Positions 1-10,420 of a stretch of DNA of 64,000 nucleotides are shown one piece after another. The notes beneath the pieces are model-generated. The model had not been told where the DNA came from. It was given only the letters and a program-made list of their open reading frames with translations, and made no database searches. Position numbers and translations under genes: made by a program. The DNA comes from Mycosarcoma maydis (taxonomy: Eukaryota; Basidiomycota; Ustilaginomycetes; Ustilaginales). The DNA is taken from NCBI RefSeq assembly GCF_000328475.2, contig NC_026478.1, positions 806,001 through 870,000 on the forward strand, given 5' to 3'. Within the stretch, counting starts at the first letter, position 1. Every line of letters begins with the position of its first letter.

Positions 1-2857
1 CTACAGCCCCTATGCACTTGCTCACATTCGTGACTACTCCAACGTGAATACAAAACTTTGCTAGCGTTCAAATTTCCTCCCCCAAACCCACGCTTACAAG
101 TATTTTAATGCTATTTTGACACAGTCACAAATCGTTAATGATTCAAAGGTCCACGGCTTTTCTTGCGAAGAGCTTCTAATCAGAGACCGACCACACTGTG
201 ACTAGGTTATGCTTCTTTGTCACCGACTCTGATTACAACTCTTGACTTGATGTTACTTAACTTACTTGTCTTGGATTTTCACGTTTCAAGTTTCAGGGTA
301 AGTTAACTTAAGTTAACTAATGTTCATGCCTCTATTGGGTTGCGTGTAGTTGACCTTCAATAACTGACCGACCGATAAGACACGAGAAGGCGCGAGAAAC
401 CAAGTCGTAGACGGAGCTGGCTGAAGAGCCGGCTGAATGAGGCACCTCCGTTTACGATTGTCGTTGGCATTCAAATAAAATACCACTGGAAGGACTGTCA
501 AGGATCTGCTGCTGCTAGCTATGGTCTGGAGCTAAGTTACCTTTTCTATGGCGTGGCCGTTGGGCATCTGATCACCGACGAAGCTGCAAGCTGCCATGTG
601 CTACTTTCCGGTCGCGAAAGGACAGAAAAGAAGCGGCGCCTGATGGCAAATCTCGCCATGTGGCGGGCGCCAATTCGCCGTAGTTCAGCTTTGTTTGAGG
701 ATACCTTCATGTCTGGAACACCTGTACAAGGAAGCCGTTGTAAAGGCGTAGATCCACCTTGGGCCCCGCGAGCACCAAGCGACAAGACTTGCGCCATACC
801 GAAGCCGCATTCGACTCGTTTCAGTCGTTTCAGCCGAAGAAAACGATGAAATACAGGAGGATGGCTCTGCACAGTCTGGAGCACAGATGTCTCAAAGACT
901 AAAGTAAGCTGTCGGGAAGAGTGCTGCGCAGACGGCTTGGCTCATCATAAGCAGCTTTGCAAGCTTTCCATAGAGGAGGAAGCAAGATCCAAACCCGCAT
1001 GGTTGTGTAGTCCTTGACAGCAGCTGAATTGTTATAGCCGCGAGAGCCAGGTCGCGTGAGGAAGACAGTTGATCAAAGAACACCCACCGCCTTTTTGCTT
1101 CGAGAATTTCCAGGGTCCGCTGGCATTCCGCTCAGGCAACTTTGGCACAGAGCCGTAAGTTAACAGATAACTTAGTTAACACATTTTCTTTTGCACATTT
1201 TGGAAATCTTAGGATATCCGATAGCGATGTCTTTAACTATAGACACGTACATAAGTTCGACATTTTCTTGCGCAATGGCAGGAGAGTCGTGAGCAACATT
1301 AGAAGGCAGCGTGATGCAATCATCACTGATCATGAATCGTGAATGTCCATGGATTTATGACGACAGGATGACACAGATTCAGCACGAATCACGAATCGTG
1401 GTTCGAAATACTCCTAAAAGGGAAAAAGAGGTGGGTAATTATGAATACTTCTGGAGGAAATGGCCGAAACCAGTCACGAATCTTGAATGTGATTGCTGTC
1501 GATGGCGACGAGTTGTGAGTGGAAGGAGCCGATCGTCGTGTCAAACCCTGCGAAATGCGAAGATCAAGGAACAACGACGAGACAGGATTCATTCGACACA
1601 TGTAAGTTAGTGTGTGGCGCAATCCTTTACGCAATATCTGTGACTATCATTGTCAGAGCAGTCACACACGACAGTGCGTTGGAAGCAAGGGTCCGGGAAG
1701 AGTAATCTTGCCGCTGTCTAGAGGCGGTGGGCAGACGAGCCGACAGATCAACAATCACGAATCGTGAATGTTGGATTGCCGTAACCCATTCAATGACTCA
1801 ATTGACATTTTCGTGATTTTAGCTTACGCGCAACCGTTGAAATGCCGATAGTGGATCAACACGTTTGTGATTGCCGCTGGTTCACCGTTCACGGTTGCAA
1901 CGTCGCGCTGTGGAGCCGCCGCACTTTCAGGCACTTTGAAAATCGTACAAATCCGACTTCAACTTATTCACGATTGCTTTGTGCTTCACAGTGGTGAGTG
2001 GTTACGAGAGGCGGTCTTTCAGCCTCTTTGGCCGCTTCTGCGTGAGCCTCGTCGCGCGTCGCTCTCTCCACCTAAGATGCTTCTTTCTGCTTGTCAAGTT
2101 CACCCTCTTGGCTGAGCACCGGCATCTGAGCTGCAAAGAATCACAATCGTGAATCACAATCACGAATCACAGACAGGCACTGCATTTCTCTGACCCCCTT
2201 TCCACACTTTCCACTTTATCAGCTTTTCCTGCTCCGCTCCTTGCATCTCATGTCTCTCTCGACATTGTTATCCTGAGCAAACAACCCTTCCTCCCCGTTT
2301 CACCTAACCCTGCCTCATACCGCGACAAACATCCCTCCTCTCGATCCTCTCGCTACATCGTTCGATCGTGCCGCCGAGTTCGAGCATCGCAAAAGCAATC
2401 ATTTTCGACTGCCATTCCCAACGTTACGAGTCTCATCGAGGCGCAAGCCATCGTTTCTTGACATTTGCAGCACATTCTACAAGCTCGCCAACCGAACCGT
2501 AACGACACGGTCGATTTCAAGCGGAACCTCCGATCGCTGCTGGTGCTTGTCACGTCCACCAAGTCTGGCTTCGATACGATCACACGACCGCAACGGCCCG
2601 CTACGCTCTTTCCGACACACTAGCGTTGAGATCAAACCTTTCAAAAGGCTGAAAAGGACCCTCTGTGCTGCTGCATTTCTCTACCGCATTGACTGCGCCG
2701 CACCCTCGATCGTTGTCTCCAAGCTCTCATCTGATCGTCCTGGAACTTGATTCGTCCCCTTCTCAGTCAATCGGATGGCCCGAGTAGTGCATCCTAGACG
2801 TGGCTAAGGAGATCAGTGTCGCACCTACACATCCGTGGAAAGGTTTGTGTGGTCAGC
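1..2857. other. Gene-free left flank and SIP5 upstream region
   Basis: No reading frame here is longer than about 110 codons or resembles a known family, so I call no gene. The stretch holds several copies of the CGTGAAT-type motif (about 1330-1340, 1383-1400, 1752-1768 and 2135-2172), often as back-to-back inverted copies. From about 2180 to 2350 the plus strand becomes pyrimidine-rich, which fits a promoter or 5' leader of the plus-strand SIP5 gene. Confidence 0.6.
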
Positions 2858-4687
2858 ATGGGTCAACAACAGACCAAGGAGACCGGCGCTGCCGGCTCGT
2901 CTGCTGCCCAATATTCCAGTCACACGCGAAGCTCATCCCGCGGCATGTCACCTTCCGTATCGGCCAACATGATCGCTTCCCTTTCCGCCGCCAGCTTGCG
3001 CCCTCCCTCGCCGCCGCCTCTGCCAGCGCATCTGGCAGACTCGGTCAAAGTCGATCAAGGTGGCCTCGTTCCTTACGGCGTCTACACCGGTCCCAAGGAC
3101 TACGACCAGCATTTCGTGCGCCAGAGCATCGTTGACCGTCGACTCGCTCCTTTCTGTAAGGGCACCGACGACGAAGATGAACTCGCTGACAGCAAATTCA
3201 ACAGCGAGTGTCCCATCTGCTTTCTCAACTATCCCACCCCCCTCAACTTTTCTCGCTGCTGCCACCAGCCCATCTGCACCGAATGCTTTGTGCAGATGAA
3301 ACGTGCCGATCCCACTTCGACCAATCCACCTTCGTCCGAGCCGCGCTCCTGTCCCTTTTGTGTCGAGCCCGACTTCGGCGTCACATACACCCCACCAGAG
3401 TCGATCGAGCATGCACGACGTTCCAGCGCCAGTGGCGGCGACAGTCCTAACGATGCCACAGACGCCGCCAATTTCGCCGAGATGGCCATCGGCACTGGCG
3501 GTGCGGCCGTAACGGGCACCGGCAAAAAGAAGATCCTCGCAGCCGATGACCCGAGCGTTATCACAGTGGATCAGGTGCGACCGGACTGGCATACAAAACT
3601 CGCCCAGGCAGAAGCCGCTGTGGCTCGTCGCGCCAACCGTCGCGTCATCATGCGACAAGTAGGCGATCGTCTGATTCCAATTGGCATCTCTTCGTCTCGC
3701 ATGGGTGCCGATCTAGCGGCTGCTGCCGAGAGCGGCAGAATCAATCTCAACGGACCCGGTGGCAGTATCATCCTGAATGACGGTCAGAATTGGCCAGGTG
3801 CAGCACCAGTGGCCACATCTCGAAGGAGAAGTAGCCGTCCGAGCCGCGGAGCCAATGATGGTGTGCACGAGCTTGCAAGGCTCATGCGAATGGGCAATGG
3901 AGAGGACATGGAAGAAGCTATGATCATGGAGGCCATGCGCCTCAGCCTGCTCGAGCACGAAGAACAGCAGCGCAAACAGGCCGAGGAAGAAAAGAAAAAT
4001 AAAGCTGCCGCCGCTGCGGCAGCAAGTGCAACCCAAGGCTCGATGGCCACCTCATCACGCCTGTCGACCTCCAACGACCTGTCTGCTGGCGGCAGCGCAG
4101 CAAACAGGTTCCCAGTTGGGGCTGCCCAATCCGTCTTGGAGGAGAGCGAGGGATCAAGCAGCAACGCAGCAAGATCGTCGCCCCTTGCTGCGGATGCACC
4201 AACGGTGCCCAGGCTGCCGCCTGTCAGTAATGTGGATCCGGCAGCGCTCGGTCTTTCGCAAACGACCATGGACGAGCTCCGCGAGCTGATCGATGCAGAT
4301 CCAATGCTGCCATCCTCCTCCGACTCTGCACCATCACCCATGCCTGTCGAATCGGGCGGATTAGCGAGACCACTCCGATTGGTGGCGGCGCCCGAATCTG
4401 TACCTGTCCCCCAGCCGATCGCAGGCTTGGGCTCGGTGTTGGCCGAGCAACACGACCCGAGCATCAGCTCGCAGCATGGATACCCTTCTCCTCCGCCCGA
4501 AGTTTCGGGTTCGGCAAAGCATGCAACCTCGTTCTCGACAACGACGACGACACCCCCCCTCGATGCTCACGCGAGCGCACCCGCCGTCCCCGGATCGTCA
4601 GGGTTCGCTTCGGCAGCAGCAGTGCCACCAAGCCGCATCATGAACCCAAACAATCCCTTCCGTCGTAGCATGGGCGAACAACATTGA
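2858..4687 (+). CDS. SIP5: SIP5-like RING-finger protein
   Basis: The 609-residue product resembles the fungal Sip5 family (Snf1-interacting protein in yeast). A compact RING-like cysteine cluster lies at about residues 118-168: CPIC, then CCHQPICTEC, then CPFC. The start is the ATG at 2858; the same frame runs further up only to a GTG. The first residues, MGQQQT, fit an N-myristoylation signal (Gly2, Thr6), so the protein may sit on a membrane. At about residues 351-371 the segment EEAMIMEAMRLSLLEHEE resembles a ubiquitin-interacting motif (Ala, then Ser four residues on, in acidic surroundings), followed by a Lys/Glu helix and a poly-Ala run. The last 240 residues are Ser/Pro/Ala-rich and probably disordered. 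RING plus a UIM-like helix suggests a ubiquitin-linked role, which is inference. Family assignment is fairly sure; biochemical role is not. Confidence 0.82.
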   Translation: MGQQQTKETGAAGSSAAQYSSHTRSSSRGMSPSVSANMIASLSAASLRPPSPPPLPAHLADSVKVDQGGLVPYGVYTGPKDYDQHFVRQSIVDRRLAPFCKGTDDEDELADSKFNSECPICFLNYPTPLNFSRCCHQPICTECFVQMKRADPTSTNPPSSEPRSCPFCVEPDFGVTYTPPESIEHARRSSASGGDSPNDATDAANFAEMAIGTGGAAVTGTGKKKILAADDPSVITVDQVRPDWHTKLAQAEAAVARRANRRVIMRQVGDRLIPIGISSSRMGADLAAAAESGRINLNGPGGSIILNDGQNWPGAAPVATSRRRSSRPSRGANDGVHELARLMRMGNGEDMEEAMIMEAMRLSLLEHEEQQRKQAEEEKKNKAAAAAAASATQGSMATSSRLSTSNDLSAGGSAANRFPVGAAQSVLEESEGSSSNAARSSPLAADAPTVPRLPPVSNVDPAALGLSQTTMDELRELIDADPMLPSSSDSAPSPMPVESGGLARPLRLVAAPESVPVPQPIAGLGSVLAEQHDPSISSQHGYPSPPPEVSGSAKHATSFSTTTTTPPLDAHASAPAVPGSSGFASAAAVPPSRIMNPNNPFRRSMGEQH

Positions 4688-5491
4688 GCGTGATCCGCCT
4701 CATTGTCACGTTTGGATCTCATACATCGAAGCTGAGGCAAAACGCTTCCACAATCACCAACTAGCCTGTTCGAGCTATGCGATCCGAGCCTTGGTTCGTT
4801 TGTCGACACAACGTCTCCACTGCACCTTGCTGTTCCTTGTCACCCTGTCTTTCGGTGTCGTGACACGTTCAATTTCTAACGTTTAACGCCAAAAGCGAGT
4901 TACCAACGATGGTGGACAGAGTCAGTATGCAGCCGTGTGAGAAGCACCGAAGCGTTGACGGCAGAGGTGAATCACGATTGAGATTTACGATGTGATGCGA
5001 ATTGCACGATGCGCCAAGTTGAGATTTGTTAGACCGAATCGTTGATGCTGGATGACGGATGGGCAGGCTCGTCCGGTAACAGGTGAGGCGTGACATCCGA
5101 GCGAATCACGAATCACGAATCGTGAATATGTGAATTCGTAGTCGTGAGTGCGTGAATCGTGAATTTGTGGAGATGTGCACAGTCACGAGTCGTGTGGGGG
5201 TTGATGGTGGATGTATCTTTTGTTCTTTCACATCCAGCCTGTCATCGATAAGTACGGTGCTCGAGATTGTCTGTTCAGCTCGTTTCTACGCTGATACACG
5301 GTTTATGGGAGGAAGACAAGGATTGTAGCTCAGATACACGGCACTTGGTATCTCTGGGATACGAGGACGGTGCACTTTTCACGTCGCTAACGCAAACGGT
5401 GTCGGAGCAAGATAGAAAGCAGAGTAGCAGTGGAAGCAGCGAGTCTCGGATTGACACAGCACTGTTGAGCTCGACGAGGCAATTGTTCAGG
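4688..5491. other. Intergenic: SIP5 3' region and PEX12 upstream
   Basis: No gene is visible. At 5101-5165 there is a cluster of direct and inverted CGTGAAT-type units (for example GAATCACGAATCGTGAAT at 5111-5128). The PEX12 frame stays open upstream to 5267, but without an ATG before 5492. Confidence 0.55.
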
Positions 5492-6835
5492 ATGGATGTA
5501 CTCACTTCAGTGGATCCGACAGCGTCTCAGACGTCGTCATCGGACGCACTACATCCGTCGTTCTTCGAGCTGGCAGCGCAATCACAGCTTTCGGAGCTGA
5601 TCAAACCTGCGGTACGCTACGTCGTCGCTGTTCTTGCACAACGAAATCCGAGATACCTACTGCGAATCGTTAATTGGTTCGATGAAGTTTACGCTCTGCT
5701 CATGACAGCCGTCGAATCTCACTACCTTCGCGTATGGGGTAGCTCCTTCTCGGAAAACTTCTACGGCCTTCGACGCAGGAAACGACCGGGTCTTAGCAGA
5801 TCCAGCGTCACTCGTGCCACAAGCTTGAGTATAGCAAAAACCGAATCTTTGGGAAAGAGAGAGATCAGGTTGAGTCTATTGTTCTTGGTAGGCTTGCCTT
5901 ACCTGCGCGCAAAGTTGGACGACATCTGGGAGAGAAACGGAGGTGGATTGACAAATACGGCCAACTTGTTCGGTGACGATCGCACGTCCGCTCCCAGCTT
6001 CCAGGATTCAAGTCAACCTCTGATGAAAAGACTCGAAACCACGCTTATGCAAGTGTTCAAAACAGCATATCCTTACTTCAAGACTTTATACCAGTTCTGG
6101 TTATTGACGTACAACGTTCGATACCTGTTCGATAAGACGCCTTACTGGAGGCCGTGGTTGAGCCTCATGAGGGTTGACGTCAGGCGCGTAGGGCCCAACG
6201 ACGGTCCACGACGAAAGATGCTTCCGAAAAACATGCCGAGCTTGGTGCGACAGCCTACCAAGTTCTTGGCGGTGGTCTTGAAACTGGTTCCGGGGATGCT
6301 GTTCGAAGCGCTCAAGTACGGTCTACCGGCAAGTATATTCTTGTTCAAGTTTCTGGAATGGTGGTATGGTGCGGATAACCCTCGACGCCGACGTGGGAAT
6401 TCGAACTCGACCTCGGCCGGTGCAACGCAAGCTTCTTCGACGACAACGTTGGACGCACCTGCAACGCTGTTGCCGGATCTGAAACGGGGAGTACTAGGCC
6501 ATGTACCGCAGACTATACGTGATACATTACCGCAGTACAAGTTGCCGCAGATCTTCGCGCTTTCAAGTAGCCTCATCGACCGTGTTTGCCAAGATCCCAC
6601 AGATGCACCCACGCATCCAAAGCTGCTTAGCGCATCGGCCAACGAGAGAAAGTTGATCCACAATTCGTGCCCACTCTGCGGAGCTATGCCCATCAACAAC
6701 CCAGCCGTGCTTCCGAGCGGCTACGTCTTCTGCTACACGTGCGCGTTCAATTACGTCGAACAGCACGCAACGTGTCCCGTCTCGTCAATCAGCGTTCCCG
6801 AACGCAAAGATGCGCTACGAAAGGTCCTCGGTTGA
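5492..6835 (+). CDS. PEX12: Peroxin-12, peroxisomal RING E3 subunit
   Basis: The 447-residue product matches Pex12, one of three RING peroxins (with Pex2 and Pex10) that ubiquitinate the import receptor Pex5 at the peroxisomal membrane. The N-terminal block FFELAAQSQLSELIKPAVRY is typical of the family. Hydrophobic helices follow in the middle (about 115-130, 190-220 and 255-290). A reduced RING lies at the C-terminus, about residues 393-430: CPLC, then FCYTC, then CPVS. As in other Pex12 proteins it has fewer metal ligands than a full RING. The start at 5492 puts the conserved block about 22 residues from the N-terminus; the frame is open further up only to a TTG at 5267. Length agrees with other fungal Pex12 proteins. 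UBP14 lies downstream in the convergent orientation. Confidence 0.93.
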   Translation: MDVLTSVDPTASQTSSSDALHPSFFELAAQSQLSELIKPAVRYVVAVLAQRNPRYLLRIVNWFDEVYALLMTAVESHYLRVWGSSFSENFYGLRRRKRPGLSRSSVTRATSLSIAKTESLGKREIRLSLLFLVGLPYLRAKLDDIWERNGGGLTNTANLFGDDRTSAPSFQDSSQPLMKRLETTLMQVFKTAYPYFKTLYQFWLLTYNVRYLFDKTPYWRPWLSLMRVDVRRVGPNDGPRRKMLPKNMPSLVRQPTKFLAVVLKLVPGMLFEALKYGLPASIFLFKFLEWWYGADNPRRRRGNSNSTSAGATQASSTTTLDAPATLLPDLKRGVLGHVPQTIRDTLPQYKLPQIFALSSSLIDRVCQDPTDAPTHPKLLSASANERKLIHNSCPLCGAMPINNPAVLPSGYVFCYTCAFNYVEQHATCPVSSISVPERKDALRKVLG

Positions 6836-6906
6836 CCGAGAAACACAATCCCCAATCTCAAGCTCTTACATGTGATTTACCCAGAGTGCCCACGGTTGAG
6901 TCTGTG

Positions 6907-6942
6907 CACTCGCACTCGCACTCGCATTTGCATTTGCATTTG
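6907..6942. repeat. Hexamer repeat (CACTCG)3(CATTTG)3
   Basis: Three CACTCG units are followed directly by three CATTTG units in the 212-bp gap between the convergent PEX12 and UBP14 genes. It lies in the likely 3' UTR of one or both. Confidence 0.9.
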
Positions 6943-7047
6943 AACTGCGCTTGAGCTTTGAAATGTGGTTACAAGCGACATGGTACAAGAAAGATAGCAC
7001 CTGGCAAGGCCGTGGATCGTGAACGTTTGCGGTTGCAGCTCCTTCGA

Positions 7048-9723
7048 CTAACACCGCTGGAAAAAGTACAAGTAGGCGTGCGAACTCAAGGCGTCGACAC
7101 CGACATTGTCGCGTTGCTTGACAGTGCAAGTGAGTGGAGCCTTGACCACCTTTTCGTCGTTGAACAGGACCCAGGTGTGATCGCGCTGTTTGACATGGGC
7201 GACGTAGTGTCCACTGTGAACACTGGGGCCTTTGTGGCTGATAAAGCTGGTGCAGGTGTACGTGGCGGGTAGTTGGGAATTGCCTGGAATCACGCTTGAG
7301 TTCGTCGAGCCCTCGACGGCTGCACGAGCCTCTGGTACATCATGCTCGTCTTGGCCTGCATCATGTGCGTTTTCAAACAGCCACGCAACGGCTAGTTCGG
7401 CATTGTTCGAATTCAACCGCAGGGCTTTTCGTGCCTGCGCCGCGCTGAACCCCATTTCTTCGAGCATCGACGTGTCGGCCCCTACAACTCCCGCATCACG
7501 CTTCGACTCGGCGCCAAAGTCGATTGGATCGTCAATGTCAGCATCGTCCATATGCGCAAACAGCCAGTTCATCGCACTCTCCGCATCGCCCATCCGCGTA
7601 GCTAGCACTGCCTTCTTGCACCTGATCTCGGCGAACCCCATGCTCGTCAACTGCGACAACACACCCACATCCCACTCTGGCTCTCCACCATTTGCACTCG
7701 AAGAGTCACTTTGGTCCTCACCCAATTCCTCTTCATGTGGCTGTTTACCACGGCCAAGGTACCGATCGAGATCGAGAGGCGTGTCGATCGGCACGACGAT
7801 GCGAACCGCCACTTTCTGAGGTACCCAGTTGAGCAGCTGGAATCGTTGTACTTGCAGCGCGAGCACATCAGGGAATGTCGAGAACAGCGTCCGCTTGGTC
7901 GCCGTCACTTTGGTGCAACACGACGGACAGTTGTATTCCAGCTCTTCCGGTGCCGTGAATAGGTCGAGACACTCGACCAAGCTCACCGGCTCGTACTCCT
8001 CTGCGTCGTTGCAAACCGCGGATGCAGAAGCAGATTCTGAGTTCGAGACAGTAGATTCGGCGGCGCCTAGTCCCTCAACAGGCCGCTTGCCAGCCGACAC
8101 ATGCTGCTCAGCTGCTTTCCGTCGGATCGGCACCGGCAGACTGAGTCCAGCATCTTGGCGCTCCACGCTATACCTCACTTTGTGACACGTGTTGCACTCG
8201 AGCCTCTGCTCCAACCCAAACCCAAACACCGTCGTTGGGTCGTCCGTGTGCAAAGACGAGCCGGACGATGCCAGCTTGCGGTTCTCCTTCTGCACGACTC
8301 CAACAAGGTACTTGAGGAACTCGTCAGCGTCTTGCTGTCGCATGGTCGAGAATTCTTCGTGTCCCTTGCCGACCAAGGCTTTGAACATGCTTGGTCGAAT
8401 GCCTTTCTGGAACAGCGATTGCTGCTGCTGCTGTTGCTCATCTGCGCTTCCAGCTGCGTGAATCCATGCACTGCCACTCTGGTCTGGCTCGCGAGGATAC
8501 GAGTAGCGCCCAGACAAGAGGCCATCAGCAAGCTTGGTGATCTGACATTCGAAGCATGTGGCTGGCATATTGGTGCAGGCAAGCGAATGCGGGCGGTAGG
8601 CATCCCCATACCTCGTCTTGAATGCGGACAAGGAAAACACACTCTGCAAAACCGATGCCATGTAACAGCTGTTGCCTAGGTTGCGCAGGCCGGTGAGTCC
8701 AGGGCCAAAGGCAGGCTCGAGCACCTTGCCGTCATCTCCGGTCATGTTGAAGTCGAACTTGAGGTTCTGCTCGATCTGTAACTCTGTCATACTCTTTTCA
8801 GTCTTGGAGAGGTCCATGACGTTGATGCCGAAATGGGAGAGGTGTTGTGAAAGGTTGGGGTCGATGCGAGCATCGTTGCACGCGTAACAGTAGATGTCTG
8901 CGCTACCTTCGGCGGTAATGGTGCCTTGTTTTACCGAGACTGGATGGCCAGTCTCTTGGAAATGCGCCAAACCGTGGCTGTTGCCGCCCACGCCACCAAA
9001 CTGAGCTCGACCACAGCCGAGGTGACCACACGTGAGGCAAAGCCAGAGATTCGAGGTGAGCTCGCACTTGCCGCACAAAGCAAGCCCTGAAGGCTCGAGT
9101 TTCATCTGTTCTCCGGGCTGTACGAGCTCTCGTGTGTGCTGGCAAGCAACAATCTCTTCCTCCCAGGCTTTGACTTCGCTCTGCTGAGCCGAAGACATGG
9201 CAGTCATGACGCCTCGAATCACTTGGTCGAGCTTGTCCGTGATGGGCAGCTCCTTGCCGTGCCCGGTGGGATCGCAAGCAAGGCATTTCGGGACCGTGTG
9301 GTAGTCGTACTTGTCGGCATCGGATTCGGCAGCGATCGCCAGCTTCTTGGGCACTGTCGAAGCTTCGGCTTGTGATGCCGGAGGGGTCGGACGACGTGTT
9401 CGGCGGATGTTTACGACAAGGGCATGTTGCGTCTTTTCATAGTGCAGACGTGAATGCTCGCGATCGCCGTTGCCGGTACATGCGCCGTTGAAGCAGAGCA
9501 AGCAGACATCGATTCCGTTGGGCCCATCTTGGTCATCAAAGCAGAGTGTGCACTCTTCCTTGTGAACATGCTGCGAAGGACGAGGTGGCGTCAACGCCGA
9601 AAAGGCGGCAGTGAGATGCGGACAGGCCATGTTGGAATGGGACGAGGGGCTGGTGCTTTTCTGTTGCTTGGATGAAGCGTCTGGTAGGCGTTCAGCAGGA
9701 GACGGAGAGAGCGATCTTTTCAT
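7048..9723 (-). CDS. UBP14: Ubiquitin carboxyl-terminal hydrolase, USP5/Ubp14 type
   Basis: The 891-residue product has the full layout of Ubp14/USP5 (isopeptidase T), which takes apart unanchored polyubiquitin chains. A Cys/His-rich cryptic zinc-finger region lies at about 34-94. The canonical UBP zinc finger at about 194-284 (CQHTRE..., CGKC, CLTCGHLGCG, HYC-type ligands) would bind the free Gly-Gly tail of ubiquitin. The Cys box GLRNLGNSCYM has catalytic Cys353. Two UBA domains lie at about 684-729 and 750-789, inside the catalytic domain as in USP5. The His box SGHYVAH has His839. The start chosen is the ATG at 9723; a second ATG at 9630 (protein starting MACPHL) is also possible, because the intervening residues are Ser/Lys-rich and poorly conserved in type. 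A Gln run (QQQQQQ) sits between the Cys box and the UBAs. Confidence 0.95.
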   Translation of the reverse strand: MKRSLSPSPAERLPDASSKQQKSTSPSSHSNMACPHLTAAFSALTPPRPSQHVHKEECTLCFDDQDGPNGIDVCLLCFNGACTGNGDREHSRLHYEKTQHALVVNIRRTRRPTPPASQAEASTVPKKLAIAAESDADKYDYHTVPKCLACDPTGHGKELPITDKLDQVIRGVMTAMSSAQQSEVKAWEEEIVACQHTRELVQPGEQMKLEPSGLALCGKCELTSNLWLCLTCGHLGCGRAQFGGVGGNSHGLAHFQETGHPVSVKQGTITAEGSADIYCYACNDARIDPNLSQHLSHFGINVMDLSKTEKSMTELQIEQNLKFDFNMTGDDGKVLEPAFGPGLTGLRNLGNSCYMASVLQSVFSLSAFKTRYGDAYRPHSLACTNMPATCFECQITKLADGLLSGRYSYPREPDQSGSAWIHAAGSADEQQQQQQSLFQKGIRPSMFKALVGKGHEEFSTMRQQDADEFLKYLVGVVQKENRKLASSGSSLHTDDPTTVFGFGLEQRLECNTCHKVRYSVERQDAGLSLPVPIRRKAAEQHVSAGKRPVEGLGAAESTVSNSESASASAVCNDAEEYEPVSLVECLDLFTAPEELEYNCPSCCTKVTATKRTLFSTFPDVLALQVQRFQLLNWVPQKVAVRIVVPIDTPLDLDRYLGRGKQPHEEELGEDQSDSSSANGGEPEWDVGVLSQLTSMGFAEIRCKKAVLATRMGDAESAMNWLFAHMDDADIDDPIDFGAESKRDAGVVGADTSMLEEMGFSAAQARKALRLNSNNAELAVAWLFENAHDAGQDEHDVPEARAAVEGSTNSSVIPGNSQLPATYTCTSFISHKGPSVHSGHYVAHVKQRDHTWVLFNDEKVVKAPLTCTVKQRDNVGVDALSSHAYLYFFQRC

Positions 9724-10420
9724 CGGCTGTCCTTTCGTTGCAGGAGCAAATACTGTAGTCAACGGAGGCAATTAAAGGTGAAAGTCTTGTTGCTCTTTTT
9801 ATGGCTGCTGAGGAATTCTGGCACAGCACCTGAGCCTCTAGAGCTATATCGGTGTAGAAAGAGATGATGGTCGGAAGGTAATGTATCGTCAAGGATTCGA
9901 GTTATTGTTCGACTTCTTCGCACTGCACCGTGCACGCCCAAAACTCACGACTCACGTCACGACTCGTGACTGACGACTTGACGACGTTTTTTGACAAACG
10001 CTGTTCTAATCGTGAATCTGAGGTGGAGGCTCAGATGCCTAAAATCCACTCACTCGCCTACCGCCCGTAAAAGCTCAGCACACGACATCTCGACTGAGCC
10101 TGTGCTTTTATCCTGATCAAAGTTCGCCTCGTCTTGCGCTACGGCTTTTGCCGTCCTCACATTCGTGATTTGCACGGTGAATCGTGAATGGATCTTGGTG
10201 AAACACAGCTCTTCTTCTCAAGGGCGCGATGAGCAAACAGGCAGATGTGATTGATCTACATGGGAGCAGAGCATCTGCAAGAGTTGAAATAGGAAAAGAC
10301 AAGATATACAAATACAGAGTGGTACAGAACGCAGGGTGGGTTTGGCGAGGAAGCGTACGCTGGCGCGCAGGGGGGTATCAAGCAAAGCTGCGAAGAAAAA
10401 GGGCAACATGTAATGCATGC
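9724..10420. other. Intergenic: UBP14 upstream and 7-TM gene 3' end
   Basis: No gene is visible. The UBP14 frame continues up to a TTG at 9771 without an ATG. The motif family appears at 9945-9975 in the variant form CACGACTCGTGAC and again at about 10160-10190. Confidence 0.5.

Noticed and set aside
2948..3658. 236-codon frame antisense to SIP5
   Set aside because: A shadow of the SIP5 RING region; Gly/Val/Ala-rich with no motif.
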